Numbered from the stretch's first letter, positions 1 through 8,852 are shown. The stretch: DNA of 64,000 nucleotides from Bryocella elongata (GCF_900108185.1 NZ_FNVA01000002.1:558001-622000); one strand, 5' to 3'. Numbers and translations: made by a program. Notes: generated from the letters alone by a model not told the origin.

Positions 1-1
1 G

Positions 2-916
2 CCCACGCCTGCGGCGGATCAGGTAGTGGTGAGGATTCTTGCGAGCGGGATCAACCCGCTGGATACGAAGATTCGTGCGGGCGAAGCCGGGCACGCGAAG
101 CAGCCGTTGCCTGCGGTGTTGGGGCTGGATATGGCTGGCGTTGTGGAGTCGGTGGGCGCGCATGTGACGGCGTTCCGGGCTGGCGACGAGGTGTACGGCA
201 TGGTGGGCGGCGTGGGCGGGCAGCAAGGGACGCTGGCGGAGTTTGTGGCGGCCGATGCGGCGCTGCTGGCGCACAAGCCTGCCAAGCTCACGATGCGGCA
301 GGCGGCTGCGTTGCCGCTGGTGACGATCACGGCGTGGGAAGGCCTTGTAGACCGGGCCAAGGTGCATGCCGGGCAGACGGTGCTGGTGCATGCAGGGGCT
401 GGCGGCGTGGGTTATGCCGCGGTGCAGATCGCGCTGGCTTATGGGGCGAAGGTGTTTGCGACGGTGTCGGAGGACAAGCGCGGGATCGTGGAGAGCCTGG
501 GGGCGGTTGCGATCGACCGGAACACGGCAGTGACGGATTATGTTGCCGAGCATACCGGTGGTGAAGGCTTCGACGTTGTGTATGACACGCTGGGTGGAGC
601 GGTGCTGGATGCGTCGTTCGTGGCGGTGAAGCGCTATACGGGGCACGTGGTGAGCTGCCTGGGCTGGGGCACGCATGCGTTGGCGCCGCTGTCGTTCCGA
701 GGGGCTACGTACTCGGGCGTGTTTACGCTGATGCCTTTGCTGACGGGCAAGTATCGCGCGCATCACGGGCACATTCTCGAGGAGGCGTCGAAGCTGGCGG
801 AGCAGGGGAAGCTGAAGCCGTTGCTTGCGGAGCAGGCGTTCGGACGCGACGAGATTGGGGCAGCTTATGACCAGGTTGCCAAGGGCAGCAAAGGCAAGGT
901 GGTCATTGAGCTTTGA
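2..916 (+). CDS. MDR-family NADPH:quinone oxidoreductase / zinc-type alcohol dehydrogenase homologue, 5' truncated
   Basis: Medium-chain dehydrogenase/reductase of the quinone oxidoreductase type. The reading frame is open from the left edge, and the codons before the GTG at 26 (T-P-A-A-D-Q-V-V) match the usual family N-terminus, so the true start is probably 20-30 codons outside the window. Visible features: the GroES-like N-terminal part (ASGINPLD), the Rossmann glycine motif AGAGGVG near nt 390-415, and a C-terminal part ending KGKVVIEL as is typical of the family. No structural-zinc cysteine cluster is seen, which fits the zinc-independent quinone reductase branch. Expected activity is NADPH-dependent reduction of quinones or enones; the substrate cannot be told. 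It is followed 124 nt later by a co-oriented alpha/beta hydrolase. Confidence 0.85.
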   Translation, partial: PTPAADQVVVRILASGINPLDTKIRAGEAGHAKQPLPAVLGLDMAGVVESVGAHVTAFRAGDEVYGMVGGVGGQQGTLAEFVAADAALLAHKPAKLTMRQAAALPLVTITAWEGLVDRAKVHAGQTVLVHAGAGGVGYAAVQIALAYGAKVFATVSEDKRGIVESLGAVAIDRNTAVTDYVAEHTGGEGFDVVYDTLGGAVLDASFVAVKRYTGHVVSCLGWGTHALAPLSFRGATYSGVFTLMPLLTGKYRAHHGHILEEASKLAEQGKLKPLLAEQAFGRDEIGAAYDQVAKGSKGKVVIEL

Positions 917-1040
917 TGGCGGGCCGGGCATGGATCGCAGACGGTTCCTGGGGGCCGTGTCATTTGCTGGTTTGCACACGATTATGGGGAAGGGTGAATC
1001 GCTCGACCCCATGAAACCATCCGATCCACGGAGGACGGCT

Positions 1041-1922
1041 ATGTCGAATGTTCCGAATATTCCGCTTACATCGCACCATTATGTTGAAGCGGACGGTGTG
1101 CGGGTGTTTTATCGCGAGGCTGGTCCGGTGGATGCGCCGGTGGTGCTGTTGTTGCATGGTTTTCCGACGTCGTCGTTTCAATATCGCGAGCTGATACCGC
1201 GGCTTGCGGACCGGTATCACGTGATCGCGCCGGACCTGCCGGGGTTCGGGTTTACGAAGGTTCCTAAGGAGCGTGGTTATGTGTACACGTTCGATTCGAT
1301 TGCGCACACAATCTTTGCATTCACGGAAGCTTTGAAGCTGAAGCGATATGCGATGTACGTGTTCGACTATGGCGCGCCGACGGGATTCCGGCTGGCAATG
1401 ATGGCGCCGGAGCGCGTCGCAGCGATTGTTTCGCAGAATGGCAATGCGTATGAAGAGGGGCTGGGCGATGCGTGGCAGCCGATTCAGCGCTACTGGCGCG
1501 AGCCGACGCTGGAGCATCGCAATGCCATCCGGGGAGCGTTGACTGCGGAGGGGATGCGTCATGAGTATGGCGTGGGCATACCTAACCCGGAGCTGATCAA
1601 GCCGGAGGGATATACGCTGGATGCCGCGCTGCTGGCTCGTCCGGGTAACGTGGATATCCAATTGGATTTGTTTCTCGACTATGCGAATAACGTGAAGCTG
1701 TATCCGAAGTTTCAGGAGTACTTCCGTAAGTCGCAGGTGCCGCTGCTGGCGGTGTGGGGTAAGTTCGATCCGTACTTTATCCCTGCGGGAGCGGAAGCGT
1801 TTCGGCGGGATCTGCCGCATGCGACGGTGGAGTTTCTGCCGACGGGGCACTTCGCGCTGGAGACGCACCTGTTGGAGGTGACGAGTGCGATGCGTGGGTT
1901 CTTAGCGGCGAACGGCGTTTGA
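1041..1922 (+). CDS. Alpha/beta hydrolase, haloalkane dehalogenase/epoxide hydrolase type
   Basis: 293 residues. An oxyanion-hole HGFP motif is at about residues 39-42. The nucleophile elbow reads VFDYGAP, giving an aspartate nucleophile (Asp109) rather than serine; Asp243 (WGKFDP) and His270 (TGHFALE) fit the rest of the triad. An Asp nucleophile is the hallmark of haloalkane dehalogenases and epoxide hydrolases, so it is probably a C-halogen or epoxide hydrolase, substrate unknown. The ATG at 1041 is chosen because GGAGGA lies 6-11 nt before it. An in-frame ATG at 930 would add a weak twin-arginine-like leader (RRRFLG), so an exported form is possible but less likely. It may be cotranscribed with the upstream oxidoreductase. 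Confidence 0.88.
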   Translation: MSNVPNIPLTSHHYVEADGVRVFYREAGPVDAPVVLLLHGFPTSSFQYRELIPRLADRYHVIAPDLPGFGFTKVPKERGYVYTFDSIAHTIFAFTEALKLKRYAMYVFDYGAPTGFRLAMMAPERVAAIVSQNGNAYEEGLGDAWQPIQRYWREPTLEHRNAIRGALTAEGMRHEYGVGIPNPELIKPEGYTLDAALLARPGNVDIQLDLFLDYANNVKLYPKFQEYFRKSQVPLLAVWGKFDPYFIPAGAEAFRRDLPHATVEFLPTGHFALETHLLEVTSAMRGFLAANGV

Positions 1923-1962
1923 GTTTGCGGCTCGCGTGAGGTCGGCTTTTCATCCAGCTTAT

Positions 1963-1992
1963 GGCGGGGCTAAAGTCCCGCCCCTACAAAGC
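1963..1992. repeat. REP-like palindrome, family A copy 1
   Basis: Core GGGGCTAAAGTCCCGCCCC followed by TACAAAGC. The same palindrome core followed by a short ACAAAGC tail recurs at 5561-5590 and 34405-34432, with degenerate copies near 15311 and 15372. It lies in the 129-nt gap between convergent genes and no protein-coding signal is seen there. Confidence 0.75.
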
Positions 1993-2051
1993 GGAGATAG
2001 ATTCGCATGCGGAGATACGTTCGCGAGACGCGGACGGGTGCTGAGGGTTCT

Positions 2052-2774
2052 CTAGCGGACGGCGGAGGTGCGGGCGAGGGCTTCGGCGTGGCGGCGCACT
2101 TCGCGGTAGTCGAGTGCGCCGCCGTGGCCGACGTGGAAGCGGTCGAAGCCAGCGTCGATGAGGCGAAGCAGCTCTCGCGACACGGCTCGAGGATCGTCTT
2201 CAAACGGGGGCCTGATGGCGTGGCCGGTGCGGATGAGACCACCGATGAAGATGCCCGAGGCGAGGAGGTCTCCGACCATGGCCTGATTGTGTTCGAGCTC
2301 CACGGAGACGGAGCCTTTGGTGTGGCCTGGCGTGTGCTTTACGGTGCCTGTGACGCCGTAGGGTGAGAGGTCGAGGGTGTCGTTGTTGGAGAGCAGGATG
2401 TCGGGCTCGAAGGCGGTGTAGGGCTCGTGGGGCAGAGGCGTCCGGAAGAAGACGCGTCCGGCCCAGCCGGTGGGGCAGAAGGTCATGGGGCGCTCGCGCT
2501 TGTAGTAAGGGAGGTCATCCTCGTGGGCGATGAGGGGAGCGCGCGACCGCTCGCGGAGTTCTGCTGCGCCGCCGGCGTGGTCGACGTGGGCGTGGGTGAT
2601 GACGATGGCGGTGAGGTCTTTGAAGGAGAGCCCATTCTTCGAGAGGGCCTTCTCGATCTTCGGCACGGTTCCTGGAAGTCCTGCGTCGATGAGGACGGCG
2701 CCTTTGCTGCCGAGGAGCAGGTGGGCGTTGGAGATTTTGAACGGCAGGATGGGGATGCGTACGATGCGGGACAT
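2052..2774 (-). CDS. MBL-fold metallo-hydrolase
   Basis: 240 residues of the metallo-beta-lactamase superfamily, probably a cytoplasmic di-zinc hydrolase of the glyoxalase II-like group. The metal motif THAHVDHAGG gives His61, His63, Asp65 and His66. A second ligand His is in TPGHTKG, a bridging Asp in MVGDLL, and a late His in VGHGG. No signal peptide is present. It is the last gene of a minus-strand run (alpha/beta hydrolases, TIGR03435 protein, this gene), 66 nt after the TIGR03435 gene, so it may be the tail of an operon. The substrate cannot be inferred; glyoxalase II, lactonase and sulfur-dioxygenase-like roles are all possible. Confidence 0.9.
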   Translation of the reverse strand: MSRIVRIPILPFKISNAHLLLGSKGAVLIDAGLPGTVPKIEKALSKNGLSFKDLTAIVITHAHVDHAGGAAELRERSRAPLIAHEDDLPYYKRERPMTFCPTGWAGRVFFRTPLPHEPYTAFEPDILLSNNDTLDLSPYGVTGTVKHTPGHTKGSVSVELEHNQAMVGDLLASGIFIGGLIRTGHAIRPPFEDDPRAVSRELLRLIDAGFDRFHVGHGGALDYREVRRHAEALARTSAVR

Positions 2775-2840
2775 TGCGGGTCTCCGTGTTGCAGAGTTCT
2801 TGCTGCGCCGGGCTGCGTGAGTGTGCGTGGCTCGCGGGTG

Positions 2841-3620
2841 TCAGTTGGGGGTGGGTTGACTGACAGAGGCGACGCGGAGCACTTCCGTTGCGGCGCGGGT
2901 GGGCTTGAGGCGGAGACCGAGCTGCTCCTGGATGGCGGTAAAGATGTTGGGGGCTTCGGGAGGGGTGTTGGTCTGCGAGGAGGCTTGGGCATCGTGCGGA
3001 GCATCCACGGGGGTGAAGTGCAGCTCGAAGTCGTAGTGGCCTTGTATGCCGGTCTGGTCGACGATGGGGCGATCAATCTCCGGCGGAGCGTATCGCTGGA
3101 GGAAGTGGGTGAAATCGGTGACGGTTCCGTGGCCGACGAAGAGGGAGCCGGGTGGCGTGAGGCCGCCTGAAAGGTATACGTCCGGGCTGTCATCCTTCTT
3201 CAGCTTCGGCTCCTTGCTGGTGCGTTGGAGAGCGAAGACGGGGATGAGCTGCTGCTCGTGCACGAGGACGAGCTGAAAGCGGTTGGCGAGCAGCTCGGCG
3301 ACCATCGCGCGGAGCTCTTCCGGCGAGGGACGCTTTTCGGTCTCGGGATCGGCCATGGTGTCGAACTTCTGGGTGTGGATCCACGCGGGGCCAGCGATGA
3401 TCTGCGTGGCGTGGACGCCATAGGCGAACTTGATGAGGTCTTCGAGGGTTGTTCCCTCGGACACGAATCGGCTGCCGCGGATCTGCGTGTGACGCTCGGC
3501 TTCGGGTGCGCTGGGCTTGACGGTGGATACCTGGTAGCGCTGCTGGGCGGTGGCTGCGAGGCAGAGGATGATGCCGAGGAGTGAGGCGCGGCGCGCAGAG
3601 CGAAGATAGGACGGGTTCAC
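2841..3620 (-). CDS. TIGR03435 family exported protein
   Basis: 259 residues. An N-terminal hydrophobic leader (ASLLGIILCLAAT, then AQQ) looks like a signal peptide. The body shows marks of the TIGR03435 family of soil Acidobacteria: the opening YQVSTVKPSAP, the central EELRAMVAELLANRFQ with a conserved arginine-phenylalanine, and the late VDQTGIQGHYDFELHF block. Members are highly expanded in Acidobacteriota, often near beta-lactamase-regulator or peptidase genes, and have no known function. The start is 4 nt after the stop of the alpha/beta hydrolase at 3625-4449, indicating cotranscription. This gene is the best taxonomic marker in the window. Confidence 0.88.
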   Translation of the reverse strand: MNPSYLRSARRASLLGIILCLAATAQQRYQVSTVKPSAPEAERHTQIRGSRFVSEGTTLEDLIKFAYGVHATQIIAGPAWIHTQKFDTMADPETEKRPSPEELRAMVAELLANRFQLVLVHEQQLIPVFALQRTSKEPKLKKDDSPDVYLSGGLTPPGSLFVGHGTVTDFTHFLQRYAPPEIDRPIVDQTGIQGHYDFELHFTPVDAPHDAQASSQTNTPPEAPNIFTAIQEQLGLRLKPTRAATEVLRVASVSQPTPN

Positions 3621-3624
3621 GCTG

Positions 3625-4449
3625 TTACCTCGGACCGGTGTGGCCGCTGCCGGATAGCGCGGGTGTGGCGTGGGTCAGCGAGTGACTCGTGAGAAAGCTG
3701 TCGATCTCGTGGGCCACGCGGATTGGCTCATCGATGGGCAGAAGATGGCCGCTGTGGGGAACGATCGCGAGAGTGGCGCCGGGGATTCTGGCGATGACTT
3801 CGCGGCGATGCTGCTCGACGGAGTCGAGGCGATCGACTTCACCGGCGAGGACGAGGGTGGGGACGCTGATCTTTGGGACCTCGGCGGAGATGTCTTCGAG
3901 GATCGCCGCGGAGGGCCATGCGAGCTTTGCTTCGGGTGTTCCGCTGAGGCTGTCTTCGATGATCTGCTCGACTGTTGCGGGATCGGGTGTGCGGGCGGTG
4001 AGGAAGGCGATCGTCTGCAGTACGGTCTCGCGATTGTCGTAGGCGTGAAGCTGCTGCTGGCGGGCTTCTTCTGGGAGGCGCGTGGGGGTGGGAGTTGCGG
4101 GGGCTACGAGGATCAAGCCGACGAGTCCTTGCGGTTGGCGGGAGGCGACGAGCTGCGCGACCTTGCCTCCCATGGAGTGGCCGACGAGGACATAGCGGGT
4201 GAGCTTGAGGTGGTGGATGAGGGCGAGGGCTTCGTCGGCCAGCGCGGCGATGGAGTAGTCGTCCGACGCAGCCGATTGTCCCCAGCCGCGTATGTCGTAG
4301 GTGACGAGCCGGCAGGCCGATTGAAGGTGAGCGACGACCTGGCGCCAGGTGCGATGTGTTCCTCCCCAGTAGTGCAGGAAGACGAGGGAGAGGTCGCCGG
4401 CGCCCTGCTCTTCGACCTCGAGGGATACGTTGCCGATGAGGAGTTTCAT
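3625..4449 (-). CDS. Alpha/beta fold hydrolase (serine type)
   Basis: 274 residues, cytoplasmic. The nucleophile elbow VGHSMGG gives Ser92, the acid is probably the Asp in AGEVDRLD, and the base the His in PHSGHLLP. The oxyanion-hole segment LHYWGG replaces the commoner HGxxG. It resembles the haloperoxidase/esterase-like group in which an aromatic residue follows His. Substrate unknown. It lies 73 nt after another hydrolase and 4 nt before the TIGR03435 gene on the same strand, so the four genes from 5290 down to 2052 are probably one transcription unit. Confidence 0.88.
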   Translation of the reverse strand: MKLLIGNVSLEVEEQGAGDLSLVFLHYWGGTHRTWRQVVAHLQSACRLVTYDIRGWGQSAASDDYSIAALADEALALIHHLKLTRYVLVGHSMGGKVAQLVASRQPQGLVGLILVAPATPTPTRLPEEARQQQLHAYDNRETVLQTIAFLTARTPDPATVEQIIEDSLSGTPEAKLAWPSAAILEDISAEVPKISVPTLVLAGEVDRLDSVEQHRREVIARIPGATLAIVPHSGHLLPIDEPIRVAHEIDSFLTSHSLTHATPALSGSGHTGPR

Positions 4450-4522
4450 GTTGTGCTCCGCTGAAAAGGTGAGGCGAGCGCGAGGCGTGGTGCCTGGCGC
4501 TCGCCTGGGTTGGATCGGGTGA

Positions 4523-5290
4523 CTACTTTGCGCTGGTGGCGGCGTCTTCGATGACCTTGGCGACCTCTGCGGGGTGCGACAACATGACGACGTGGCTGGA
4601 GGGCAGGGTTGTAGTGGTGGCCTTCATCTGCCTGGCCATGCTGGCTTCCTGCTCGGGAGCGATCATGTGGTCGTGGGAGGCGACGATGTACCAGTTTGGC
4701 TTAGTGTGCCATGCCGCCTGCGTGGGCTGCGCGCCGAAGATGGCGCCGGCGGTCTGCGGCTGGACGGCGGTGATGAGGGCCTTCTCTTCCTTGCTGAGGT
4801 CCTGCGCGAAGGCGGTTTCGATGCCGTCGGGCGAGAGCAGCAGGAAGCCGTCAGGCTGGGGAACGAGCTTGTCCATGCCGAGCGGCTTGGGGAAGCTCTT
4901 GCTGATGTCGACGATGGACTGGCCGGCGTCGGGAGCGAAGGCAGCGACGTAGACGAGGCCAACGACCTTGGGATCATTGCCGGCTTCGGTGATGACGACA
5001 CCGCCGTAAGAGTGGCCGACGAGGATGACGGGGCCATCCTGCACAGCGAGCGCGCGCCTGGTTGCGGCGACGTCTTCCTGGAAGGAGGTGAGTGGAATGG
5101 CAACGGAGGTGACGTGGTACCCCTTGGCCTGCAGCAGGGGAATGACCTTGGACCAGCTGGAGCCATCGGCGAAGGCGCCGTGGACGAGGACGATGTTCTT
5201 TACGGTGGGGGTCTGGGACATGAGGGTTCCTCCGGTGGTCAAGATGCAAAGGACAAGGAGCGAAAGGATTCGCTGCCACTTGTGGCGCAT
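4523..5290 (-). CDS. Exported alpha/beta hydrolase, EstC/hydroxynitrile-lyase-like
   Basis: 255 residues. An N-terminal signal peptide (MRHKWQRILSLLVLCILTTG) is followed by the short polar segment MSQTPTV. The fold starts with NIVLVHGAFADGSSW, the elbow VGHSYGG gives Ser94, and a late His lies in PSSHVVMLSHP. The HGAFADGSSW/GHSYGG combination is typical of EstC-like esterases of the hydroxynitrile lyase branch. Predicted location is the periplasm or outside. It is the first gene of the minus-strand run. Upstream lies a 436-nt gene-free stretch that should contain its promoter. Confidence 0.88.
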   Translation of the reverse strand: MRHKWQRILSLLVLCILTTGGTLMSQTPTVKNIVLVHGAFADGSSWSKVIPLLQAKGYHVTSVAIPLTSFQEDVAATRRALAVQDGPVILVGHSYGGVVITEAGNDPKVVGLVYVAAFAPDAGQSIVDISKSFPKPLGMDKLVPQPDGFLLLSPDGIETAFAQDLSKEEKALITAVQPQTAGAIFGAQPTQAAWHTKPNWYIVASHDHMIAPEQEASMARQMKATTTTLPSSHVVMLSHPAEVAKVIEDAATSAK

Positions 5291-5726
5291 AGGTTTTCTC
5301 CAAGAACGCGGGTGGGCTCGGAGCCGCTGAGGGGAAGACCCTCAGCGGCTGCCTTGCAGGACTTTGTTGCTGAGGCACAGATGGAGGAAGACAGCTCTGC
5401 AAGTCCGAACCTGGTGGCTGCGCTCATGCGTGATTCGATGTGGCGGTTTGAAGGGGCTGTTACCGAATCTTGCGGTGGGATGACGTTTGCTGCGGTTATG
5501 TGGGAGGTTTGATCACGCATTCCCTCAGCGGGTAAAGTCGCATGGCGAATGGGCCGGTACGGCGGGGCTGAAGCCCCGCCCCAACAAAGCGAGATCTTGC
5601 CGACGAAGCAAGAGGGAGCCTGACGAAGCCATAAGGCGTCTGAGGATGCGAGAGGTTGCCTCATGCGAGAGGTCGCTTGACGAAGCGAGATGCATCCTGG
5701 CAATGCGTGGCTTGCGCAGATGCTTC
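5291..5726. other. 436-nt gap: promoter region of the hydrolase run, family A repeat and degenerate direct repeats
   Basis: No coding frame here looks real. It holds the family A palindrome at 5561-5590. From about 5590 to 5715 short repeated words follow: GACGAAGC occurs three times and TGCGAGAGGT twice. The part next to 5290 should contain the promoter of the hydrolase run, but no convincing -35/-10 pair was found. Confidence 0.5.
5561..5590. repeat. REP-like palindrome, family A copy 2
   Basis: GGCGGGGCTGAAGCCCCGCC is a near-perfect hairpin followed by CCAACAAAGC, matching copies at 1963 and 34405. Confidence 0.8.
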
Positions 5727-6650
5727 CTAGAGGCTGCTTCGGAATGTGGACGGAGGCATGCCGACGGCGCGGCTGAAGGCTCGCGAGAAGTGGCTGGCGT
5801 GTTCGAAGCCGATGTGGATGGCTATCTCCGCGATGCTGAGCGTGCTGTTGATGAGCAGGCACCTGGCGCGTTCCATGCGGCGTTCGATGACGTACTGGCA
5901 TGGTGTGACTCCCACGCTTTGCTTGAAGGCACGAAGGAAGTGGAAGGAGCTCAGTCCGGCGGTCTCAGCTAAGTGAGCGAGTGTGATGGACCGCTGCAGA
6001 TGATCGTCGATGTAGGCCTGGACGGCGCGCAGTTGCCTTGGGGCGAGCCGTGCGCCGGACTTTGCGGCGGGCTGGGCGGCGATCGTTGTGGCCCTGGCGT
6101 GTTGGCTCAGCGCGAGCGCGATGGCGGTGGCGATGCACTCGAGGGCGAAGTGGTCTTCTGTGCTGGGCTCGAGGCTTTCATAGGCGAGGGCGCGCATGAG
6201 GTGTTCGATCCTGGGCGGGCTGGCGGCGAGCGACTGAACGATGGTGGTGGAGCAGGAGCCATCGGCGGACTGCACGAGGGTCTCGAAGCGGCCGGGGTCG
6301 AAGGCGAGCGCGACGCCTTCGACCCTGGTGTGTCCCTGGAAGCGAACGGAGTGGCGGCTGCCTTGGGGCATGACCCAGAAGTCACCGGGGCGAACCCAGC
6401 GCAGGCCTGTGAACTCAGGGCTCTTGATCTCGGCCTGCACGGCGGGGCCGGTGTGCAGGTAGAGGTTGTGCTGCTGGGGCTCGCGCTCGGGATACTCCGT
6501 GGGCTCGTTGGCATGATGCTCGACGTGCAGCCCTCTTGCGACGAGGCAGGGATGCCTGTGCACGACGTTGGAGACGATGGGAATGACCTGCGTACCCTGT
6601 CGCACCGAGATTGAATCGCTCAAGCCTGCCACCCCTTGATGGGCCATCAA
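5727..6650 (-). CDS. AraC-family transcriptional regulator
   Basis: 307 residues. The N-terminal half (about 1-190) is a cupin-like sensing domain with HLYT-type strands (LYLHTGPAV, WVMPQGSRHSVRF). The C-terminal 100 residues carry two helix-turn-helix motifs of the AraC/XylS type: LAHLAETAGLSSFHFLRAFK and IAEIAIHIGFEHASHFSRAF. It is cytoplasmic and binds DNA. It lies downstream of the hydrolase at 6876-7655 on the same strand and may control the hydrolase genes on either side. A small inverted repeat ACCCT-cttca-AGGGT lies just upstream of its start (about 6652-6666) and could be an autoregulatory operator. Confidence 0.92.
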   Translation of the reverse strand: MMAHQGVAGLSDSISVRQGTQVIPIVSNVVHRHPCLVARGLHVEHHANEPTEYPEREPQQHNLYLHTGPAVQAEIKSPEFTGLRWVRPGDFWVMPQGSRHSVRFQGHTRVEGVALAFDPGRFETLVQSADGSCSTTIVQSLAASPPRIEHLMRALAYESLEPSTEDHFALECIATAIALALSQHARATTIAAQPAAKSGARLAPRQLRAVQAYIDDHLQRSITLAHLAETAGLSSFHFLRAFKQSVGVTPCQYVIERRMERARCLLINSTLSIAEIAIHIGFEHASHFSRAFSRAVGMPPSTFRSSL

Positions 6651-6875
6651 AGACCCTCTTCAAGGGTTGAAGACTGCAGGCCTTGGCACAAGCGGAGATC
6701 GTGGTGAGTTTGTACCCTCCCTTTGAGCCTCCTTCCTATGTCGGGGCTTCCGAGAGGGGCGTGCTGTGGCGTTTTCATTGGGAAAAACGGCCATCACGAG
6801 CACCACCCGCGCACTCGCAGGGAAAATGCTTCAGCGGATGTGTCCGCCGAAGGAATCTAGACGGTTCAGACTCCT

Positions 6876-7655
6876 TCAGCCCTTTGTGTTCAGGCAAATC
6901 CACTTCAGGATGGCACCTGCTACCTCTTCCCAGCCGGGCTCGGCGATGAGCCAGTGGCTGCGATTGGCGAACTCAAGGATGTCGGTCTGGCTTGGTGCCT
7001 TGCAATGCTTGCGATACATAGCCCGCACCATGGAAGGTGTGCTGGTGCGGTCTTCCGCGGCGGCGGTCAGCAAGAGAGGCGGGCGCTTAGGGTTTTTGAA
7101 GTTGACGGCGTTTCCGAGACCCAGAGCCGCCTGGAAGTAGATTCTGCCGGGCGCAGGAACGATGTGCTCGGCGTAGGTGTCGCGTTGCTGTGAGGGGATA
7201 AGCGTGTTCGCGAAGGTGGTTGAAAAGCCCTTGAACGACATGGACAGAACGCGGGACCAACCACGCCATGCCAACAGTACGGGGAGTGCGGATTTGATGG
7301 CCGTAGGACTTGGGAGAACGCCGCGAGGCGGGCCTGCGTCGATGGCGACACCTGCAGCACCGAGGCCACGATCCAGCAGCATCTGCACGATGAGTCCGCC
7401 GAAGGAATGACCGATCAGGATGGGATCTTCGGGGAGCGATCGAATGTGGTTGTCGAAGTGGTCGACGAGATCCTTGATCGTGAGTTCTTCGACTCGTGGG
7501 TCGGGGAGGTTCCTCAGCGCATCAACGGGGCGATCCATGAATGGCCAGGCGGGGACGACGACCGTGTAGTTCTGAGCCTCAAAGAAGTCGCGGAACCCGT
7601 CCCAGCAATGGGTGGTCACCCAGGCCCCATGGATCAACATAATTGTCTTTGACAT
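6876..7655 (-). CDS. Alpha/beta hydrolase
   Basis: 259 residues, no signal peptide. It begins TIMLIHGAWVTTHCW, has the elbow IGHSFGG (Ser84) and ends with a His in FANRSHWLIAEPG. The HGAW/GHSFGG pattern and length match single-domain esterase/lipase-like hydrolases often found next to AraC regulators. Substrate unknown. It is transcribed divergently from the AraC gene at 7711 across a 55-nt gap, the classical arrangement of a regulator and its target. Confidence 0.88.
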   Translation of the reverse strand: MSKTIMLIHGAWVTTHCWDGFRDFFEAQNYTVVVPAWPFMDRPVDALRNLPDPRVEELTIKDLVDHFDNHIRSLPEDPILIGHSFGGLIVQMLLDRGLGAAGVAIDAGPPRGVLPSPTAIKSALPVLLAWRGWSRVLSMSFKGFSTTFANTLIPSQQRDTYAEHIVPAPGRIYFQAALGLGNAVNFKNPKRPPLLLTAAAEDRTSTPSMVRAMYRKHCKAPSQTDILEFANRSHWLIAEPGWEEVAGAILKWICLNTKG

Positions 7656-7710
7656 TTGGAATCTCCCTGTGATGATTTGTCCAGCGTAACAATGGGGGAA
7701 TGGATCACCA

Positions 7711-8733
7711 ATGATTCACGAGCCGGATTTTCATGCTGAAACGCCAGAGGCGCTGGATGATCTGCGCGATCCGTTTGCTTTGGAGCGCGATGCGATGTCG
7801 GACGTGCTGGAACTGATTCGGGTGCGTGGGAACACGGTGTTTACGTGTGCTGCGGAGGCTCCGTTCGGTATTCACTTCCCGGCAGGGAAGCATCGGCTGC
7901 ACATCATCCGCAGTGGTTCGGTCGTGATCTCTGTCGATGGACTGGACACTGTGTTCCAAGCGTCACAGGGGGATCTTGTGATGCTGATGCATGCCCACGG
8001 TCATACGATTTCAGACCAGGCTGGTTGCGAGGCCGTTTCGCTTCATGACCTGGCGTCACGTGAGTACGACCGGGAGCGCCTGGTGCTTGGCCGAGGAGAT
8101 ACGAACTGGCTCTGTGGAGACTTCGGATTCGACGGCATACTGGCGCAACGAGTTCTGGCGGTGTTACCCCCGGTGATTGTTTTGAAGGGGCTGCGAGACC
8201 GGCCCTTCGAATGGCTGGAACTCAGCTGCCACTTCATTCTTGACGAGGCCTTGCACCTTCGGGCGGGCGCTGCGGCGATGATCTCCCGGCTGCTCGATGT
8301 GATCTTCATGCAACTGCTGCGCACGTGGGCGTCGAATGGCGAGGTAGGGCGTGGGTGGCTCTCCGGTGCGATCGATCCAAGGGTCAACAAGGCGATATCG
8401 GCGATGCATGCGAGGCCGGGCCACGATTGGAACGTCGTCGAACTTGCGAAGTTATCGAACCTGTCGCGGTCGGCCTTCGCGGATCACTTTCAACGCATCG
8501 TGGGTCAAGCGCCTATGGCGTATCTGACGGCGTGGCGTCTTGATCGGTCGGCGGAGTTATTGCGCCATGGTCGCGCGCAGGTCTCAGAGATAGCGCGGCG
8601 CGTGGGCTATACGTCCGAGGCGGCATTTAGTCGCGCCTTCAAGAGCCGGTTCGCGATGTCGCCTCTTCACTGGCGACGAACGGACTGCCTCTTGATGGAG
8701 GCGCAGGATCGCGATGCGGCAGTGGATCTTTGA
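7711..8733 (+). CDS. AraC-family transcriptional regulator (cupin sensing domain)
   Basis: 340 residues. The N-terminal cupin (about 40-185) resembles the AraC_binding/cupin_6 type (FGIHFPAGKHRLHIIRSGS and LVMLMHAHGHTI). The C-terminal AraC domain has both HTH motifs: VVELAKLSNLSRSAFADHF and VSEIARRVGYTSEAAFSRAF. Cupin_6 regulators are commonly encoded next to oxidoreductases or hydrolases. It is divergent from the hydrolase ending its 5' side at 7655; the 55-nt shared gap must hold both promoters. GTGAT and ATCAC arms 31 nt apart in that gap are a possible but weak operator. Confidence 0.92.
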   Translation: MIHEPDFHAETPEALDDLRDPFALERDAMSDVLELIRVRGNTVFTCAAEAPFGIHFPAGKHRLHIIRSGSVVISVDGLDTVFQASQGDLVMLMHAHGHTISDQAGCEAVSLHDLASREYDRERLVLGRGDTNWLCGDFGFDGILAQRVLAVLPPVIVLKGLRDRPFEWLELSCHFILDEALHLRAGAAAMISRLLDVIFMQLLRTWASNGEVGRGWLSGAIDPRVNKAISAMHARPGHDWNVVELAKLSNLSRSAFADHFQRIVGQAPMAYLTAWRLDRSAELLRHGRAQVSEIARRVGYTSEAAFSRAFKSRFAMSPLHWRRTDCLLMEAQDRDAAVDL

Positions 8734-8822
8734 TCGCTAACTGTTGCGGAGGGCGGCTGCGCTCTTGAGGCGGGACACAGATTCCCTTCGGGGACGACGA
8801 GCAAGAGAGGTAACTGCAACAA

Positions 8823-8852
8823 CGAAGGCCACCTTGTGGGCGGCCTTCGTTT
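8823..8852. terminator. Intrinsic terminator, probably bidirectional
   Basis: Stem CGAAGGCC/GGCCTTCG around an 11-nt loop, followed by TTT on the plus strand. It serves the AraC gene (plus) and could also end mreB (minus), whose stop is at 8937; the heptamer repeat at 8876-8938 lies between. Confidence 0.7.

Noticed and set aside
825-1040. Extended N-terminus of the first alpha/beta hydrolase
   Set aside because: It overlaps the oxidoreductase 3' end; the ATG at 1041 has a strong Shine-Dalgarno. The twin-arginine-like option at 930 is kept only as an alternative.
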